NCBI RefSeq assembly: GCF_027111315.2
Contig: NZ_CP114289.2
Location: 1,302,001-1,366,000, forward strand
Reading direction: 5' to 3'
Source: Flavobacterium limnophilum
GTDB taxonomy: Bacteria > Bacteroidota > Bacteroidia > Flavobacteriales > Flavobacteriaceae
DNA length: 64,000 nt
Shown piece after piece: positions 7,931 to 16,832 of this stretch (its first letter is position 1; each line of letters opens with the position of its first letter). Made by a program: the position numbers and the translations under genes. The notes below the pieces were generated by a model. It saw only the letters and a program-made list of their open reading frames with translations. It searched no databases and had not been told where the DNA came from.

Positions 7931-8401
7931 ATGAAACTATCACAAGCAAAAAACATTTTGAAATCGGTAGAAGCGGTGAACTTCCTTTTGCCTGACGGGA
8001 CATCGGTGCCGGAACATTTTCACGTAACCGAAGTGGGGTTGATCACCAAAAACTTCATAGACTGTGGTGGAACGGTACGCAAAGAAACAGTAGTAAACTT
8101 CCAATTATGGAATGCCAACGATTTAGAACACCGTTTGAAACCCCAAAAATTACTCAACATCATCGAATTGTCCGAAAAAGTTTTGGGCATCGAGGATTTC
8201 GAAATAGAAGTGGAATACCAAGCACAAACCATTGGTAAATACGATTTGGATTTCAACGGAAAAGATTTTGTTTTGGTCAACAAACAAACCGCTTGTTTAG
8301 CCCAAGACCAATGCGGGATTCCTTCCGAGAAACCAAAAGTGAAATTATCCGATATTAAAATCGAACAAAGTTGCTGCACTCCTGGAGGAAGCTGCTGCTA
8401 A
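7931..8401 (+). CDS. DUF6428-family arsenic-cluster protein with Cys-Cys tails
   Basis: A 156-residue cytoplasmic protein with no signal peptide or membrane segment. The body (FLLPDGTSVPEHFHVTEVG, then DCGGTVRKE) matches the small family now called DUF6428, which I know from Bacteroidota arsenic loci; its function is unassigned. The C-terminus reads QSCC then TPGGSCC, two vicinal cysteine pairs, preceded by single cysteines in TACLAQDQCG. The tail resembles that of the rhodanese at 3146. It starts 17 bp after arsR2. An arsenite-binding metallochaperone role, as ArsD has elsewhere, is an inference from these cysteines and the setting. Confidence 0.78.
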   Translation: MKLSQAKNILKSVEAVNFLLPDGTSVPEHFHVTEVGLITKNFIDCGGTVRKETVVNFQLWNANDLEHRLKPQKLLNIIELSEKVLGIEDFEIEVEYQAQTIGKYDLDFNGKDFVLVNKQTACLAQDQCGIPSEKPKVKLSDIKIEQSCCTPGGSCC

Positions 8402-8406
8402 TCAAA

Positions 8407-8510
8407 TTAAACACATAGAAACATGGAGTTTGATATTTACAGCTATGATTCACTATTGCAAAGTGAAACGTCTTTTAAAGTTTACACAAACTAAGTTTCT
8501 ATGTGTTTAA
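8407..8510. repeat. 16-bp perfect inverted repeat between DUF6428 and arsC
   Basis: TTAAACACATAGAAAC at 8407-8422 is repeated in inverse at 8495-8510, with 72 bp between. A third, direct partial copy TTAAACACATA lies at 8527-8537, just before the arsC ATG. The arms resemble a palindromic intergenic element that I associate with flavobacterial genomes. It could form a long hairpin in the arsR2-operon mRNA. Confidence 0.75.
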
Positions 8511-8549
8511 AACAATATAAATTGAGTTAAACACATACATAAATTAAAA

Positions 8550-9182
8550 ATGACATCAACCAAAACCAACCTGTTTCCAGAAATTGAAAATCTAATTGCC
8601 ACTTTAAACTTCGAAAGCATTTCCGAAGAACGTAAAATCATTTTGCAACCTCTTGTAGATTTTATACAAGGAAAAGCCAGCAACAATCAAGAAATTCGCT
8701 TGAACCTGATTTGTACCCACAATTCCAGAAGAAGTCATTTGTCGCAAGTATGGGCGCAAACGGCGGCAGCGCATTACAACATCAAAAACGTGTTTTGTTA
8801 TTCGGGTGGGACAGAAGCTACGGCAATGTTCCCGATGGCGGCCAAAACATTGGCCAAACAAGGCTTCCAAATTAAGACCATTGCCGAAGGAAACAACCCG
8901 GTTTATGCCATAAAATATAATTCAAACGCACACCCAATTATAGGTTTCTCCAAAACTTTTGACGACGATTTCAATCCACAAAGCGAATTTGCAGCGATTA
9001 TGACTTGTTCATCAGCCGACCAAGGTTGCCCGTTTATTGCCGGTGCCGAAGTGCGAATTCCAATAACTTTTGAAGACCCAAAAGCATTTGACAACACGCC
9101 ACAACAAGCCGAAAAATACGAGGAAAGAAGCCTGCAAATTGCCACCGAAATGTTCTATGTATTCTCCCAAATCAAACAATAA
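8550..9182 (+). CDS. arsC: Arsenate reductase, low-molecular-weight phosphatase type
   Basis: A 210-residue cytoplasmic enzyme that reduces arsenate to arsenite using thioredoxin. The phosphatase-type P-loop is CTHNSRRSH (C-x5-R), carrying the nucleophilic cysteine near residue 51. A second pair occurs in [11 protein letters not shown], with two cysteines separated by six residues. That is the same spacing as Cys82 and Cys89 of the plasmid pI258 ArsC relay, so the triple-cysteine mechanism should hold. The protein is longer than the 131-residue staphylococcal form because of an N-terminal extension of about 40 residues. It ends two bases before acr3. Confidence 0.9.
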   Translation: MTSTKTNLFPEIENLIATLNFESISEERKIILQPLVDFIQGKASNNQEIRLNLICTHNSRRSHLSQVWAQTAAAHYNIKNVFCYSGGTEATAMFPMAAKTLAKQGFQIKTIAEGNNPVYAIKYNSNAHPIIGFSKTFDDDFNPQSEFAAIMTCSSADQGCPFIAGAEVRIPITFEDPKAFDNTPQQAEKYEERSLQIATEMFYVFSQIKQ

Positions 9183-9184
9183 AT

Positions 9185-10252
9185 ATGGCAGCAAATAATT
9201 GTGCACCAGTTGTGGAAAGAAAGAAATTAAGCTTTCTCGACAGCTACCTTACCCTTTGGATTTTCATGGCAATGGCTCTGGGAGTTTTGATTGGCTATTT
9301 CATTCCTTCGAGTGGTAATTTCATCAATTCCTTTTCGAGTGGAACTACTAATATTCCGTTGGCAATCGGCTTGATATTAATGATGTATCCGCCTTTGGCT
9401 AAAGTAAAATACGAACAAATGGGAGAGGTGTTCAAGAACACCAAAGTCCTCGGTGCTTCCCTGTTTTTGAACTGGATTGTGGGACCAATTCTGATGTTTT
9501 TCTTGGCATTGTTGTTATTGAACGGTTACCCAGAATACATGATTGGCGTAATCCTGATTGGTTTGGCGCGTTGCATTGCGATGGTAGTCGTTTGGAACGA
9601 TTTAGCCGACGGAAACCGGGAATACGCTGCGGGATTAATAGCCCTAAACAGTATTTTCCAAGTGCTGCTCTACAGCGTTTATGCCTATGTTTTCATCACG
9701 ATTTTACCGCCTTATTTTGGCTATACAGGTTTTGAAGTCAACATCAGCATTGGGCAAATTGCCGAAAGTGTGGGGATTTATTTGGGAATTCCATTTGCAT
9801 TGGGAATTATCAGCCGTTATGCGCTAATTGCTCTTAAAGGTTTGGAATGGTTTGAAACCAAATATGTTCCTTTTATTTCTCCTATAACACTAATCTCGTT
9901 ATTGTTTACGATTGTTCTAATGTTCAGTTTGAAAGGCGAATTAATCGTCCAAATTCCTATTGATGTGTTGAGAATTGCGCTTCCATTGGTCATTTATTTT
10001 GCCATAATGTTCATCATCAGTTTCTTTATCGGGAAATATTTTGGTGCCGATTATTCGAAAGCCACGGCCATTGCTTTTACGGCAACAGGAAACAACTTCG
10101 AATTGGCGATTGCCGTTGCCATTGGTGTTTTTGGCATCAACAGCGGTCAGGCTTTTGCGGGCGTCATTGGTCCCTTGGTGGAAGTTCCAGCCTTGATTGC
10201 CTTGGTAAATGTGGCCTTTTGGTTCAGAAAAAAATACTTTATAAAGGAATAA
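9185..10252 (+). CDS. arsB: ACR3-family arsenite efflux transporter
   Basis: A 355-residue membrane protein with about ten helices, the usual length for ACR3. The family signature [12 protein letters not shown] and the helix-4 segment [18 protein letters not shown] are present; the conserved cysteine there is needed for As(OH)3 transport in studied members. A second conserved block is [20 protein letters not shown]. It exports arsenite using the proton motive force. It follows arsC by 2 bp, so reduction and export are co-expressed under ArsR2. It is the last gene of the ars island. Confidence 0.95.
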   Translation: MAANNCAPVVERKKLSFLDSYLTLWIFMAMALGVLIGYFIPSSGNFINSFSSGTTNIPLAIGLILMMYPPLAKVKYEQMGEVFKNTKVLGASLFLNWIVGPILMFFLALLLLNGYPEYMIGVILIGLARCIAMVVVWNDLADGNREYAAGLIALNSIFQVLLYSVYAYVFITILPPYFGYTGFEVNISIGQIAESVGIYLGIPFALGIISRYALIALKGLEWFETKYVPFISPITLISLLFTIVLMFSLKGELIVQIPIDVLRIALPLVIYFAIMFIISFFIGKYFGADYSKATAIAFTATGNNFELAIAVAIGVFGINSGQAFAGVIGPLVEVPALIALVNVAFWFRKKYFIKE

Positions 10253-10267
10253 ATTGACCTGATTTTT

Positions 10268-10347
10268 GACGCAGATTCCACAGATCAGCACAGATTTTTA
10301 AAATATTATTTAATAATTAATTTGTGTAAATCTGTGGAATCTGTGTC
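10268..10347. repeat. Inverted repeat downstream of acr3
   Basis: CAGATTCCACAGAT (10272-10285) and ATCTGTGGAATCTG (10330-10343) are a perfect 14-bp inverted repeat, extendable to 18 bp with one mismatch. It lies between the convergent acr3 and M28 peptidase genes and may act as a bidirectional terminator. I associate this motif with intergenic repeats of flavobacteria. Confidence 0.75.
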
Positions 10348-10363
10348 AGTTTTTTATCTACAA

Positions 10364-11392
10364 TCAATTCCCGCTTTTGTCCACCACGGGGCGATTTTCC
10401 CTGTTGGCCAATTCCCATAAAATGGCAAAGGCGAGTTGGGTTCTTTTTTCCAAAACATCGAATTCAATTTTATCCACTTCATCCGTGGCCTTGTGATAAT
10501 CGGCATGCACGCCGCTAAAAAGGAAAACGGAAGGAATCCCGTTTTTGGCAAAATTGTAATGGTCGGAACGGTAATAAAAACGATTGGGATCGGTTCTGTC
10601 GTTGTATTTGTAATCCAATAGTAGCTTGGTGTAGTTGGTATTGGTCGCTTCGCAAATGTTGTACAAATCAGTCGAAAGATAATCCGAGCCAATTACATAG
10701 ACATAATCGCTCGAATTATTGTGAAATTCGTCATGGCGACCAATCATGTCGATATTCACGTTGGCAATGGTTTTGGACAACGGAAACAAAGGATTTTGCG
10801 AATAATAACTCGAACCCAACAATCCGTGTTCTTCGCCGGTCATGTGCAGAAACAAGATGGAACGTTTCGGGCCGTTGCCTTCTTTTTTGGCGGATTCGAA
10901 GGCTTGGGCAATTTCTAGCAAAGCCACTGTTCCGGAGCCATCGTCATCGGCACCATTGTAAATTTCCCCGTTTTTAATGCCAATGTGGTCATAATGCGCC
11001 GAAATCACCACAACTTCGTCTGGTTTCTCGGAACCTTCGATAAACGCCCAAATATTTTCGGAATCAGGCAAATTATCGTTGCGGATGGCGTTCAGGAACG
11101 AAGCCGGAATTTTTTGGTAATAATCCGTGGCACCTTTTGGAAAAGAAACCATGTTGGTTTTATAGTGGCTGATAAGATAGTTTCCAGCTTTTTTTTGCCC
11201 TGCAGAACCGGTTTCACGTCCTTCCATGGCATCCGAAGCAATGACTTGGAGATGCGTTTTCAAATCTGCGGCAGTAATGGTCGAGATGTATTCGACAGGA
11301 TTTGTACTGGCAACTTTGCCTATTTGGCTGGAGCAACTTGTACTCAAGGCAAACAATGTGCTTAAAAAAATGATTCTCTTTATGTAAATCAT
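10364..11392 (-). CDS. M28-family zinc aminopeptidase, lipoprotein
   Basis: A 342-residue protein starting with a lipoprotein signal; the lipobox is LSTSC, with the lipidated cysteine near residue 20. The peptidase domain carries the M28 zinc ligands in ISAHYDHIG, YNGADDDGSG and HMTGEEHGLLGS, where the two glutamates are catalytic base and ligand. It would be anchored to the outer membrane and release N-terminal amino acids from peptides. It converges with acr3 and stands alone; the Lrp-type regulator gene at 11536 is transcribed in the same direction toward it, 143 bp away. Confidence 0.9.
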   Translation of the reverse strand: MIYIKRIIFLSTLFALSTSCSSQIGKVASTNPVEYISTITAADLKTHLQVIASDAMEGRETGSAGQKKAGNYLISHYKTNMVSFPKGATDYYQKIPASFLNAIRNDNLPDSENIWAFIEGSEKPDEVVVISAHYDHIGIKNGEIYNGADDDGSGTVALLEIAQAFESAKKEGNGPKRSILFLHMTGEEHGLLGSSYYSQNPLFPLSKTIANVNIDMIGRHDEFHNNSSDYVYVIGSDYLSTDLYNICEATNTNYTKLLLDYKYNDRTDPNRFYYRSDHYNFAKNGIPSVFLFSGVHADYHKATDEVDKIEFDVLEKRTQLAFAILWELANRENRPVVDKSGN

Positions 11393-11535
11393 GTTGCTAT
11401 TTTTGAAACAAGTTAATAGAAGTACTAAAAGTAATTATTTTTAATATTTGGACAACACTTTAATTGAAACAAATTACAAAATAATGCATTATTCATTATA
11501 GTCCAAATGTTCCAAAGTTTATGCTGCAACCTCGC

Positions 11536-11988
11536 TTACAGACTGACATTGCGTTTGAAGGCACAACCCAACTCCATTATCGAATCCGTTTTTGCAATCC
11601 CGGGAATGTTGTCGATTTTTTCATAAAGAATCTTCCGCATGTGCTCGTGATTTCGGGCAATGATTTTGATGTAAAGCGTGTATAAACCCGATATATAGTA
11701 GCATTCCGTGATTTCGGGTATTTTTTTCAACTCTTCGATAATTCTGGACGAATCCTGGTCTTTGTTTAGCGTAATTCCGGTGAAAGCTCCCCAATCATAA
11801 CCAATTTTTTTCTCGTTCAGCACTGGTTTTATGCCAAGAAGTATGCCTTGTTCCATCAACCGATTCACGCGCTGATGCACCATCGTGTTCGAAATTTTCA
11901 AATTGGCGGCTATTGTCGAATAGGCCATTCGACCGTCTTTTTCCAATTCTTGGATAATAAAAACATCAAATTTGTCCAGTGTTTCCAT
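11536..11988 (-). CDS. Lrp/AsnC-family transcriptional regulator
   Basis: A 150-residue protein with an N-terminal helix-turn-helix (residues of about 5-50, FIIQELEKDGRMAYSTIAANL) and a C-terminal RAM ligand-binding domain (about 65-140). It is divergent from the ornithine aminotransferase gene with a 149-bp shared control region, so amino-acid-responsive control of rocD is likely. Lrp-type proteins form octamers that bind degenerate AT-rich sites; I could not identify one by eye. Confidence 0.92.
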   Translation of the reverse strand: METLDKFDVFIIQELEKDGRMAYSTIAANLKISNTMVHQRVNRLMEQGILLGIKPVLNEKKIGYDWGAFTGITLNKDQDSSRIIEELKKIPEITECYYISGLYTLYIKIIARNHEHMRKILYEKIDNIPGIAKTDSIMELGCAFKRNVSL

Positions 11989-12099
11989 AAGTTAAAAATT
12001 AAATTGACTTTTATTTCTACATAAAAATAAAATATGACTTATTTTATGCAAATGTAAGTCAAAATACAGTATTTATGATGGTTGAATAAAAAATAGGAT

Positions 12100-12107
12100 T
12101 ATTTTTG
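12100..12107 (+). promoter_or_regulatory. -7 box of the rocD promoter
   Basis: TATTTTTG matches TANNTTTG. It overlaps a TTG at 12105 that is in frame with rocD, which argues against translation starting there. No good -33 element was found at the usual distance, which would suit activation by the divergent Lrp protein. Confidence 0.5.
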
Positions 12108-12137
12108 TGTTTGAATATTTTAAAAAATCAGCCCATT

Positions 12138-13388
12138 ATGCAACAAATACAGTCAAGCCTTTCTCCAAAAGCGGATGAAATGATCGCCAAAGAAAACAAA
12201 TATGGTGCCCATAATTACCATCCATTGCCCGTGGTTTTGAAAAGGGGAGAAGGCGTTTATGTTTGGGATTTGGAAGACAAGAAATATTTCGATTTCCTCT
12301 CGGCTTATTCTGCCGTGAACCAAGGGCATTGCCACCCGAAAATTGTGGGAGCGATGATCCAACAGGCGCAAACCTTGACGCTGACCTCGCGCGCTTTCTA
12401 CAACGACCAATTGGGAAGTTACGAAGAATACGTGACCAACTATTTTGGTTTTGACAAAGTGTTGCCCATGAACACCGGTGCCGAAGCCGTGGAAACAGCC
12501 CTGAAATTATGCCGAAAATGGGCGTATGAAGTAAAAGGCATTCCCGAAAACCAAGCCCAAATCATTGTTTGCGAAAACAATTTCCACGGACGAACCACAA
12601 CCATTATTTCGTTTTCCAATGACGAAACGGCTCGAAAAAGTTTTGGTCCTTTCACTACTGGATTCATCAAAATTCCGTACGACGATATCGAAGCCTTGGA
12701 AAATGCTTTAAAATCAACCCCAAATATTGCTGGTTTCTTGGTAGAACCCATTCAAGGCGAAGCGGGAGTTTACGTGCCTTCTGAAGGCTATTTGGCGAAA
12801 GCCAAGGCACTTTGCGAACAACACAACGTCTTGTTCATCGCCGACGAAGTCCAAACAGGAATTGCCCGTACTGGAAAATTATTGGCAGTACATCACGAAA
12901 ACGTGCAACCCGACATCCTGATTTTGGGAAAAGCACTTTCGGGTGGTGTGTATCCTGTTTCGGCGGTTTTGGCCAATGATGCGATTATGAACGTCATCAA
13001 ACCCGGACAACACGGATCTACTTTTGGCGGAAATCCGGTTGCCGCAGCCGTTGCCATCGCCGCTCTCGAAGTAATTAAAGACGAAAAACTGGCCGAAAAT
13101 GCTGAACGTTTGGGAATCATTTTAAGAAAAGGATTGAACGAAATAGCCCAACGAAATTCCCTGATTACCTTGGTTCGTGGCAAAGGATTGTTGAACGCCA
13201 TCGTCATTGATTGCGACGAAGAATCCGACTTGGCCTGGAACATCTGCCTAAAATTCAGCGAATACGGCTTGTTGGCCAAACCCACCCACGGCAACAAAAT
13301 ACGATTGGCTCCGCCATTGGTCATTACCGAAACACAAATTCAGGAATGTTTGGGTATTATTGAGAGAGCTTTGAATGATTTTAGGTGA
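12138..13388 (+). CDS. rocD: Ornithine aminotransferase
   Basis: A 416-residue class III PLP aminotransferase converting ornithine and 2-oxoglutarate to glutamate semialdehyde and glutamate. ATG 12138 (MQQIQSSLS) is chosen; the frame is open 11 codons further up, but that TTG lies in the -7 box. Conserved elements are [33 protein letters not shown], the FHGRTT segment, [12 protein letters not shown] and LGKALSGG, whose lysine binds PLP. Product glutamate semialdehyde equilibrates with pyrroline-5-carboxylate, the product of the proline dehydrogenase at the window start. Confidence 0.95.
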   Translation: MQQIQSSLSPKADEMIAKENKYGAHNYHPLPVVLKRGEGVYVWDLEDKKYFDFLSAYSAVNQGHCHPKIVGAMIQQAQTLTLTSRAFYNDQLGSYEEYVTNYFGFDKVLPMNTGAEAVETALKLCRKWAYEVKGIPENQAQIIVCENNFHGRTTTIISFSNDETARKSFGPFTTGFIKIPYDDIEALENALKSTPNIAGFLVEPIQGEAGVYVPSEGYLAKAKALCEQHNVLFIADEVQTGIARTGKLLAVHHENVQPDILILGKALSGGVYPVSAVLANDAIMNVIKPGQHGSTFGGNPVAAAVAIAALEVIKDEKLAENAERLGIILRKGLNEIAQRNSLITLVRGKGLLNAIVIDCDEESDLAWNICLKFSEYGLLAKPTHGNKIRLAPPLVITETQIQECLGIIERALNDFR

Positions 13389-13396
13389 TTTAGTTT

Positions 13397-13422
13397 TTTG
13401 TAGGAATTATTTAATATATTTG
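13397..13422 (+). promoter_or_regulatory. Promoter-proximal block shared with the 52.8-kb defence-like gene
   Basis: A 26-bp block runs from TTTG (13397) to the -7-like TATATTTG (13415-13422). It recurs at 52676-52701 with two mismatches. It lies 100 bp upstream of the OLD-like gene. A 13-bp direct repeat TTGCGCCAATATA follows at 13442-13454 and 13485-13497. Confidence 0.55.
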
Positions 13423-13522
13423 TTTGTAAATGACAATACTATTGCGCCAATATACCCAAATAGGTTGAATACTAGGAAGGTTTGTTGCGCCAATATAATA
13501 TTTCCAACCAATATCTTAAATT

Positions 13523-14998
13523 ATGATTTTCACAAAATTAGAATTACAAAATTTTAGGCATATAGAAAATGAAACTATTGAACTTGGAAGCATAATGACT
13601 GCAATTGCAGGGCAAAATGGAACAGGAAAGTCTACAATTTTAGGTTGGATTGCACAATCTTGTGATTTTAAACTTGACAATAGGAATTTATTAAACTCAA
13701 GTTATAAATCGAAATTTTCAGAAATATTTAGATTCTGTCCTGAAAATGATTTTAACAAAAATTATGAAGTAACAATACATTACAAATACAAAACTGAAAT
13801 TGGTCTAGAATTAGAGGGCACGACAAAAATGACAACTCGTTTACTTCAAGGAGATAAAAGATATCGAGTTGATTGGAATGGCAGAGGAAATGCAATTGAT
13901 TTTCCTGTTTTATATTTAGGACTCAAAAGATTGATTCCTTTAGCAACTGAAAAAAGCGTTAATATAATAGATTCAAGTTTTGAAAAAGTAGATCAACTTC
14001 AATTTTCTAAACTAGCTAAAGAAATTTTGTTCTTAACAAGAGATAATATTAAACCTGAATCTGTAAAATCGACTAATAAGCAAATTGTAGCAATGAAGAC
14101 TGAAAACTATGGTCATCTAGGAAATTCAGCTGGTCAAGACAATTTAGGTCAAATAATTTCTTCTCTACTTTCATTCAATAAATTAAAATCTGAACTTAAA
14201 GAAAATTATCATGGCGGACTGCTTTTAATTGATGAAATTGACGCAACATTATATGCTGGCTCACAGATAAAATTAGTCGAAAAACTTTTTAATCTTGCAA
14301 AGAATTTAAAAGTACAAATCATTTTTACAACGCATTCAATAGAAATCTTAGAATATTTGTCAAAAAAAGTAGGTAACGAATCTAAAATTAACTTTTTGAA
14401 ATGGAGAAATAACTTGGTCATAAATGAGATTAATCCAAATGTTGAATCAATAAGGAATAACATTAAAGTCCAAGTGGGAGAAGTTGTAAAAGTTGAAAGA
14501 ATTCAATTTATTTGTGAAGATATTGTAGCTGAAATGTGGTCAAAAAATCTAATTAATGGTACTGATTTGAAGGGAAAAATTGAAATTACTAAAGGACCAC
14601 TTCCAGAGGGAACATTAGTGACAATGGCTACTTCAAAACATCCTAACTTTAAATCAATAAAATATATTTTAGATGGAGATTGCAAATCGAAATATCAAGC
14701 CAAAAAAATACCAAAGACAGCATTTTTACCAGGAGTATTTAAACCTGAACAAGTCTTTTACAATTTTGTAAACAGCCTCAACGATGATGATTCATTTTGG
14801 GATTTAGATAACAACTTTACTCATCAAACATGTTTTGGTAATTATTTTGCTGAAAAAAATTATAAAAAATGGTTTAATGATGAGACAAATCAGCGATTTT
14901 TTGGAAGAGCTTGTGGTAAATTATTTACTCGTTGGAAAAAGGGTAATATTGGTGAAGCTGAAAATTTTATAAAGCAATTAAACGAAATAACCAAATAA
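13523..14998 (+). CDS. OLD-like AAA ATPase with C-terminal TOPRIM-type nuclease region
   Basis: A 491-residue protein of the SMC/ABC-like ATPase class. It starts with FTKLELQNFRHIENETIELG, then Walker A AGQNGTGKST (about residues 30-39), and has Walker B LLLIDEIDATLYAGS with a following FTTHSIEIL. The last third has FICEDIVAEM and ILDGDCKS, matching the acidic Glu and Asp-x-Asp motifs of a TOPRIM fold as in OLD endonucleases. OLD proteins act in phage exclusion, alone or with partners such as GajB. No helicase partner adjoins it, so it looks like a solitary (class 1) member. Its composition is clearly more AT-rich than rocD, suggesting acquisition. Confidence 0.78.
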   Translation: MIFTKLELQNFRHIENETIELGSIMTAIAGQNGTGKSTILGWIAQSCDFKLDNRNLLNSSYKSKFSEIFRFCPENDFNKNYEVTIHYKYKTEIGLELEGTTKMTTRLLQGDKRYRVDWNGRGNAIDFPVLYLGLKRLIPLATEKSVNIIDSSFEKVDQLQFSKLAKEILFLTRDNIKPESVKSTNKQIVAMKTENYGHLGNSAGQDNLGQIISSLLSFNKLKSELKENYHGGLLLIDEIDATLYAGSQIKLVEKLFNLAKNLKVQIIFTTHSIEILEYLSKKVGNESKINFLKWRNNLVINEINPNVESIRNNIKVQVGEVVKVERIQFICEDIVAEMWSKNLINGTDLKGKIEITKGPLPEGTLVTMATSKHPNFKSIKYILDGDCKSKYQAKKIPKTAFLPGVFKPEQVFYNFVNSLNDDDSFWDLDNNFTHQTCFGNYFAEKNYKKWFNDETNQRFFGRACGKLFTRWKKGNIGEAENFIKQLNEITK

Positions 14999-15106
14999 GT
15001 ACTGTTGATACTCCCTCTGGTACTCGTCTTTGACGAATACCCACTTAAATTAGAATCCCAATTTCTCAATCCGGATCATTCCTCAAAAGGGGAACCAGTT
15101 TTTTTT

Positions 15107-15805
15107 TCAGCAAATCAACAACAAACGATATTCCCCATCCTTTTCTATTGGAGCCCTGTGAATACAAGGGAGCACCTGTTGTTTGGGATGATCCACCGCC
15201 AGGCGCCAAAGATGTCCCAATCCTAAATTAATGGGTGCTGCATCGGGTTGCGCCTGATAATGCAAATCAAAATAATTTTCTTTCAAAAAGTCTTCAAATT
15301 CCTCCGATGGGCCGTTATGTAGGCCTGCCAGTTTTTCTCGAATTTCAGGAATCAGGATTTTTTGTTCGGCCTGCCCATTGGAAATAATATCGCTTGCCGC
15401 TCCGTGATAGGTACATAAAAAAGTATCCGTGGCAATGGGCGAACGATCGACATGATACGAATAGACGTCAGTGGAGATGAAATCAAATTCATCGTCTCGT
15501 TCATAACATTTAAGCAAATTAAGAGACGGGGAAGCTCCGAAATCGGCCAATAATTGCATGTCATTCAAGATAATTTCCCGGGCTAAATTCCCTTTTTCTG
15601 ATAGTTGGAGTGCCAATAAATCTTCAGGATAAACTTCCGTTATATTTTCTTTTAGTTGCAGTTGATTTACAATCGCTGCAAAATCGCCTTCCAAATTTCG
15701 GTACCAGCACAAGGCATTCATTTCTCCCTTGAAATCCGTATGTACAAGTTCAGGAAAAGTGGATACCGTTCCTATTTGGTTGCTGTCAGAAAATCTATTG
15801 CTCAT
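15107..15805 (-). CDS. Hypothetical protein, DUF1826-like
   Basis: A 232-residue soluble protein without signal peptide. The central segment YSYHVDRSPIATDTFLCTYHG and the late segment CIHRAPIEKDGEYRLLL resemble DUF1826 proteins. They also show an HxD...H...R pattern like that of Fe(II)/2-oxoglutarate oxygenases. No neighbour suggests a pathway. I am moderately sure of the family resemblance and have no evidence for an enzymatic activity. Confidence 0.5.
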   Translation of the reverse strand: MSNRFSDSNQIGTVSTFPELVHTDFKGEMNALCWYRNLEGDFAAIVNQLQLKENITEVYPEDLLALQLSEKGNLAREIILNDMQLLADFGASPSLNLLKCYERDDEFDFISTDVYSYHVDRSPIATDTFLCTYHGAASDIISNGQAEQKILIPEIREKLAGLHNGPSEEFEDFLKENYFDLHYQAQPDAAPINLGLGHLWRLAVDHPKQQVLPCIHRAPIEKDGEYRLLLIC

Positions 15806-16113
15806 AGTATATTGTCAAGAAAGGGGTTGCTTTAGGAACTGCAAAATTAGGGAATCGCACGGACTTACAGCATTTTTAGCGCCTTATACTTTAGTCTTTT
15901 ACCGATACCTAAAATCTGCCTAGGCTGGAGCGAGTTTCTTGCCTGTGTCCAAAAAAATCAAGGAAATTATCTCCATACAATTGCGATAGTATACTAAAAG
16001 TTGTATATATTTGAAAAAGGATAAAACGAAACTTCACTAATCAATTTTTTTTGGTGTATATTATGAAGGTCTGTTTAGTCTATAAATGAGTAATTTAAAA
16101 CTTGAGTGCTAAA
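15806..16113. other. Intergenic stretch, promoter only
   Basis: About 308 bp without a gene. TATATTTG at 16006-16013, with TTG at 15981-15983 and a 22-bp spacer, is a possible promoter for the small exported protein that follows. Nothing else was recognised. Confidence 0.4.
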
Positions 16114-16476
16114 ATGAAAAAATTCAATATAATCTTAATTGTTGTTGTCGCAGTATTTGTTTGCGGTTTAGGATTGCGTGGAAAAGTTTCTGGAGAAAAA
16201 TTTAATTCGGAGAAATGGAAAAATGCAAATTTAAACCTTGAAGAAAACATGACTATGCGCTGGGATATGATGAATAGTTTGAGAAATAATTATACGTTAA
16301 TTGGAATGTCTAAAAGTGAGATTATTAATTTACTTGGAAAACCTGATGATAATTTTTCAACAGAAAAAGATTTTAGATATTATCTTGGATATAGTAAAAC
16401 TGGAATAAATACTGGGTCTTTAACTGTGAAATTTGAAAACGGAATAGTAACGGGAATTGATGTGTGGCAAGGATAA
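16114..16476 (+). CDS. Small membrane-anchored protein with SmpA/BamE-like motif
   Basis: A 120-residue protein. ATG 16114 is preferred over an in-frame TTG four codons upstream. Residues of about 4-22 form a hydrophobic signal or anchor. The C-terminal part has GMSKSEIINLLGKPD, the short helix-loop motif found in BamE/SmpA and other small periplasmic proteins, then two beta strands ending in ENGIVTGIDVW. A role in envelope assembly cannot be claimed from this motif alone. It is followed directly by repeat-rich DNA and gene debris. Confidence 0.6.
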   Translation: MKKFNIILIVVVAVFVCGLGLRGKVSGEKFNSEKWKNANLNLEENMTMRWDMMNSLRNNYTLIGMSKSEIINLLGKPDDNFSTEKDFRYYLGYSKTGINTGSLTVKFENGIVTGIDVWQG

Positions 16477-16489
16477 ACTACTCATAACA

Positions 16490-16530
16490 GCTACAACGGA
16501 TTTGGGCAATTGGCTTAATGGGAAGTTGTT
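16490..16530. repeat. Dispersed repeat A, copy 1
   Basis: A 41-bp stretch starting GCTACAACGGATTTGGGCAA recurs at 55132-55172 with four mismatches. Both copies directly follow small genes in accessory regions. Confidence 0.8.
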
Positions 16531-16560
16531 CTCTTTGACAGTTGATGCCATAACCTATAG

Positions 16561-16625
16561 CCAAAGCCATAAATAGTATATGAAAAGGCCTAGTGTAAAT
16601 AGATTGCCATTTTTTGGAATTGGCA
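16561..16625. repeat. Dispersed repeat B, copy 1
   Basis: Begins with AAAGCCATAAATAGTATATG and ends with AGATTGCCATTTTTTGGAAT (16601-16620). The same start and end blocks recur around 16876-17012, and the first block also at 56935-56997. The 3' end abuts the truncated VOC reading frame. Confidence 0.8.
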
Positions 16626-16832
16626 CCTGATCCGCCACCAAGAGTTTCAAGACCAGAAGCAGCAGGACTCAGGCACCTTGCTTTTGAAGTGGATGATTTG
16701 GAAAAAGTCATGGCCCATCTGGAAAAATTCAAAATAGAGGCTGAACCCATTCGAATCGACGATTTTACCGAAAAACGATTTACGTTCATCGCAGATCCGG
16801 ACAATTTGCCCATAGAATTCTATGAAAAATAA
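16611..16832 (+). pseudogene. Remnant of a VOC/glyoxalase-family gene (C-terminal half only)
   Basis: About 70 codons encode PPPRVSRPEAAGLRHLAFEV, then VDDLEKVMAHLEKF, EPIRIDDFTEKRFTF and ADPDNLPIEFYE. This is the C-terminal beta-alpha-beta module of a glyoxalase/bleomycin-resistance (VOC) protein. The N-terminal module, about 55 residues with the first metal ligand, is missing. The frame runs directly into dispersed repeat B, with no credible start codon. I read it as a gene truncated by the repeat insertion or an associated deletion. Confidence 0.72.

Noticed and set aside
12105..12137. Upstream TTG start for rocD
   Set aside because: The TTG is the last three bases of the -7 box TATTTTTG, so it cannot be in the transcript; ATG 12138 gives the family N-terminus.
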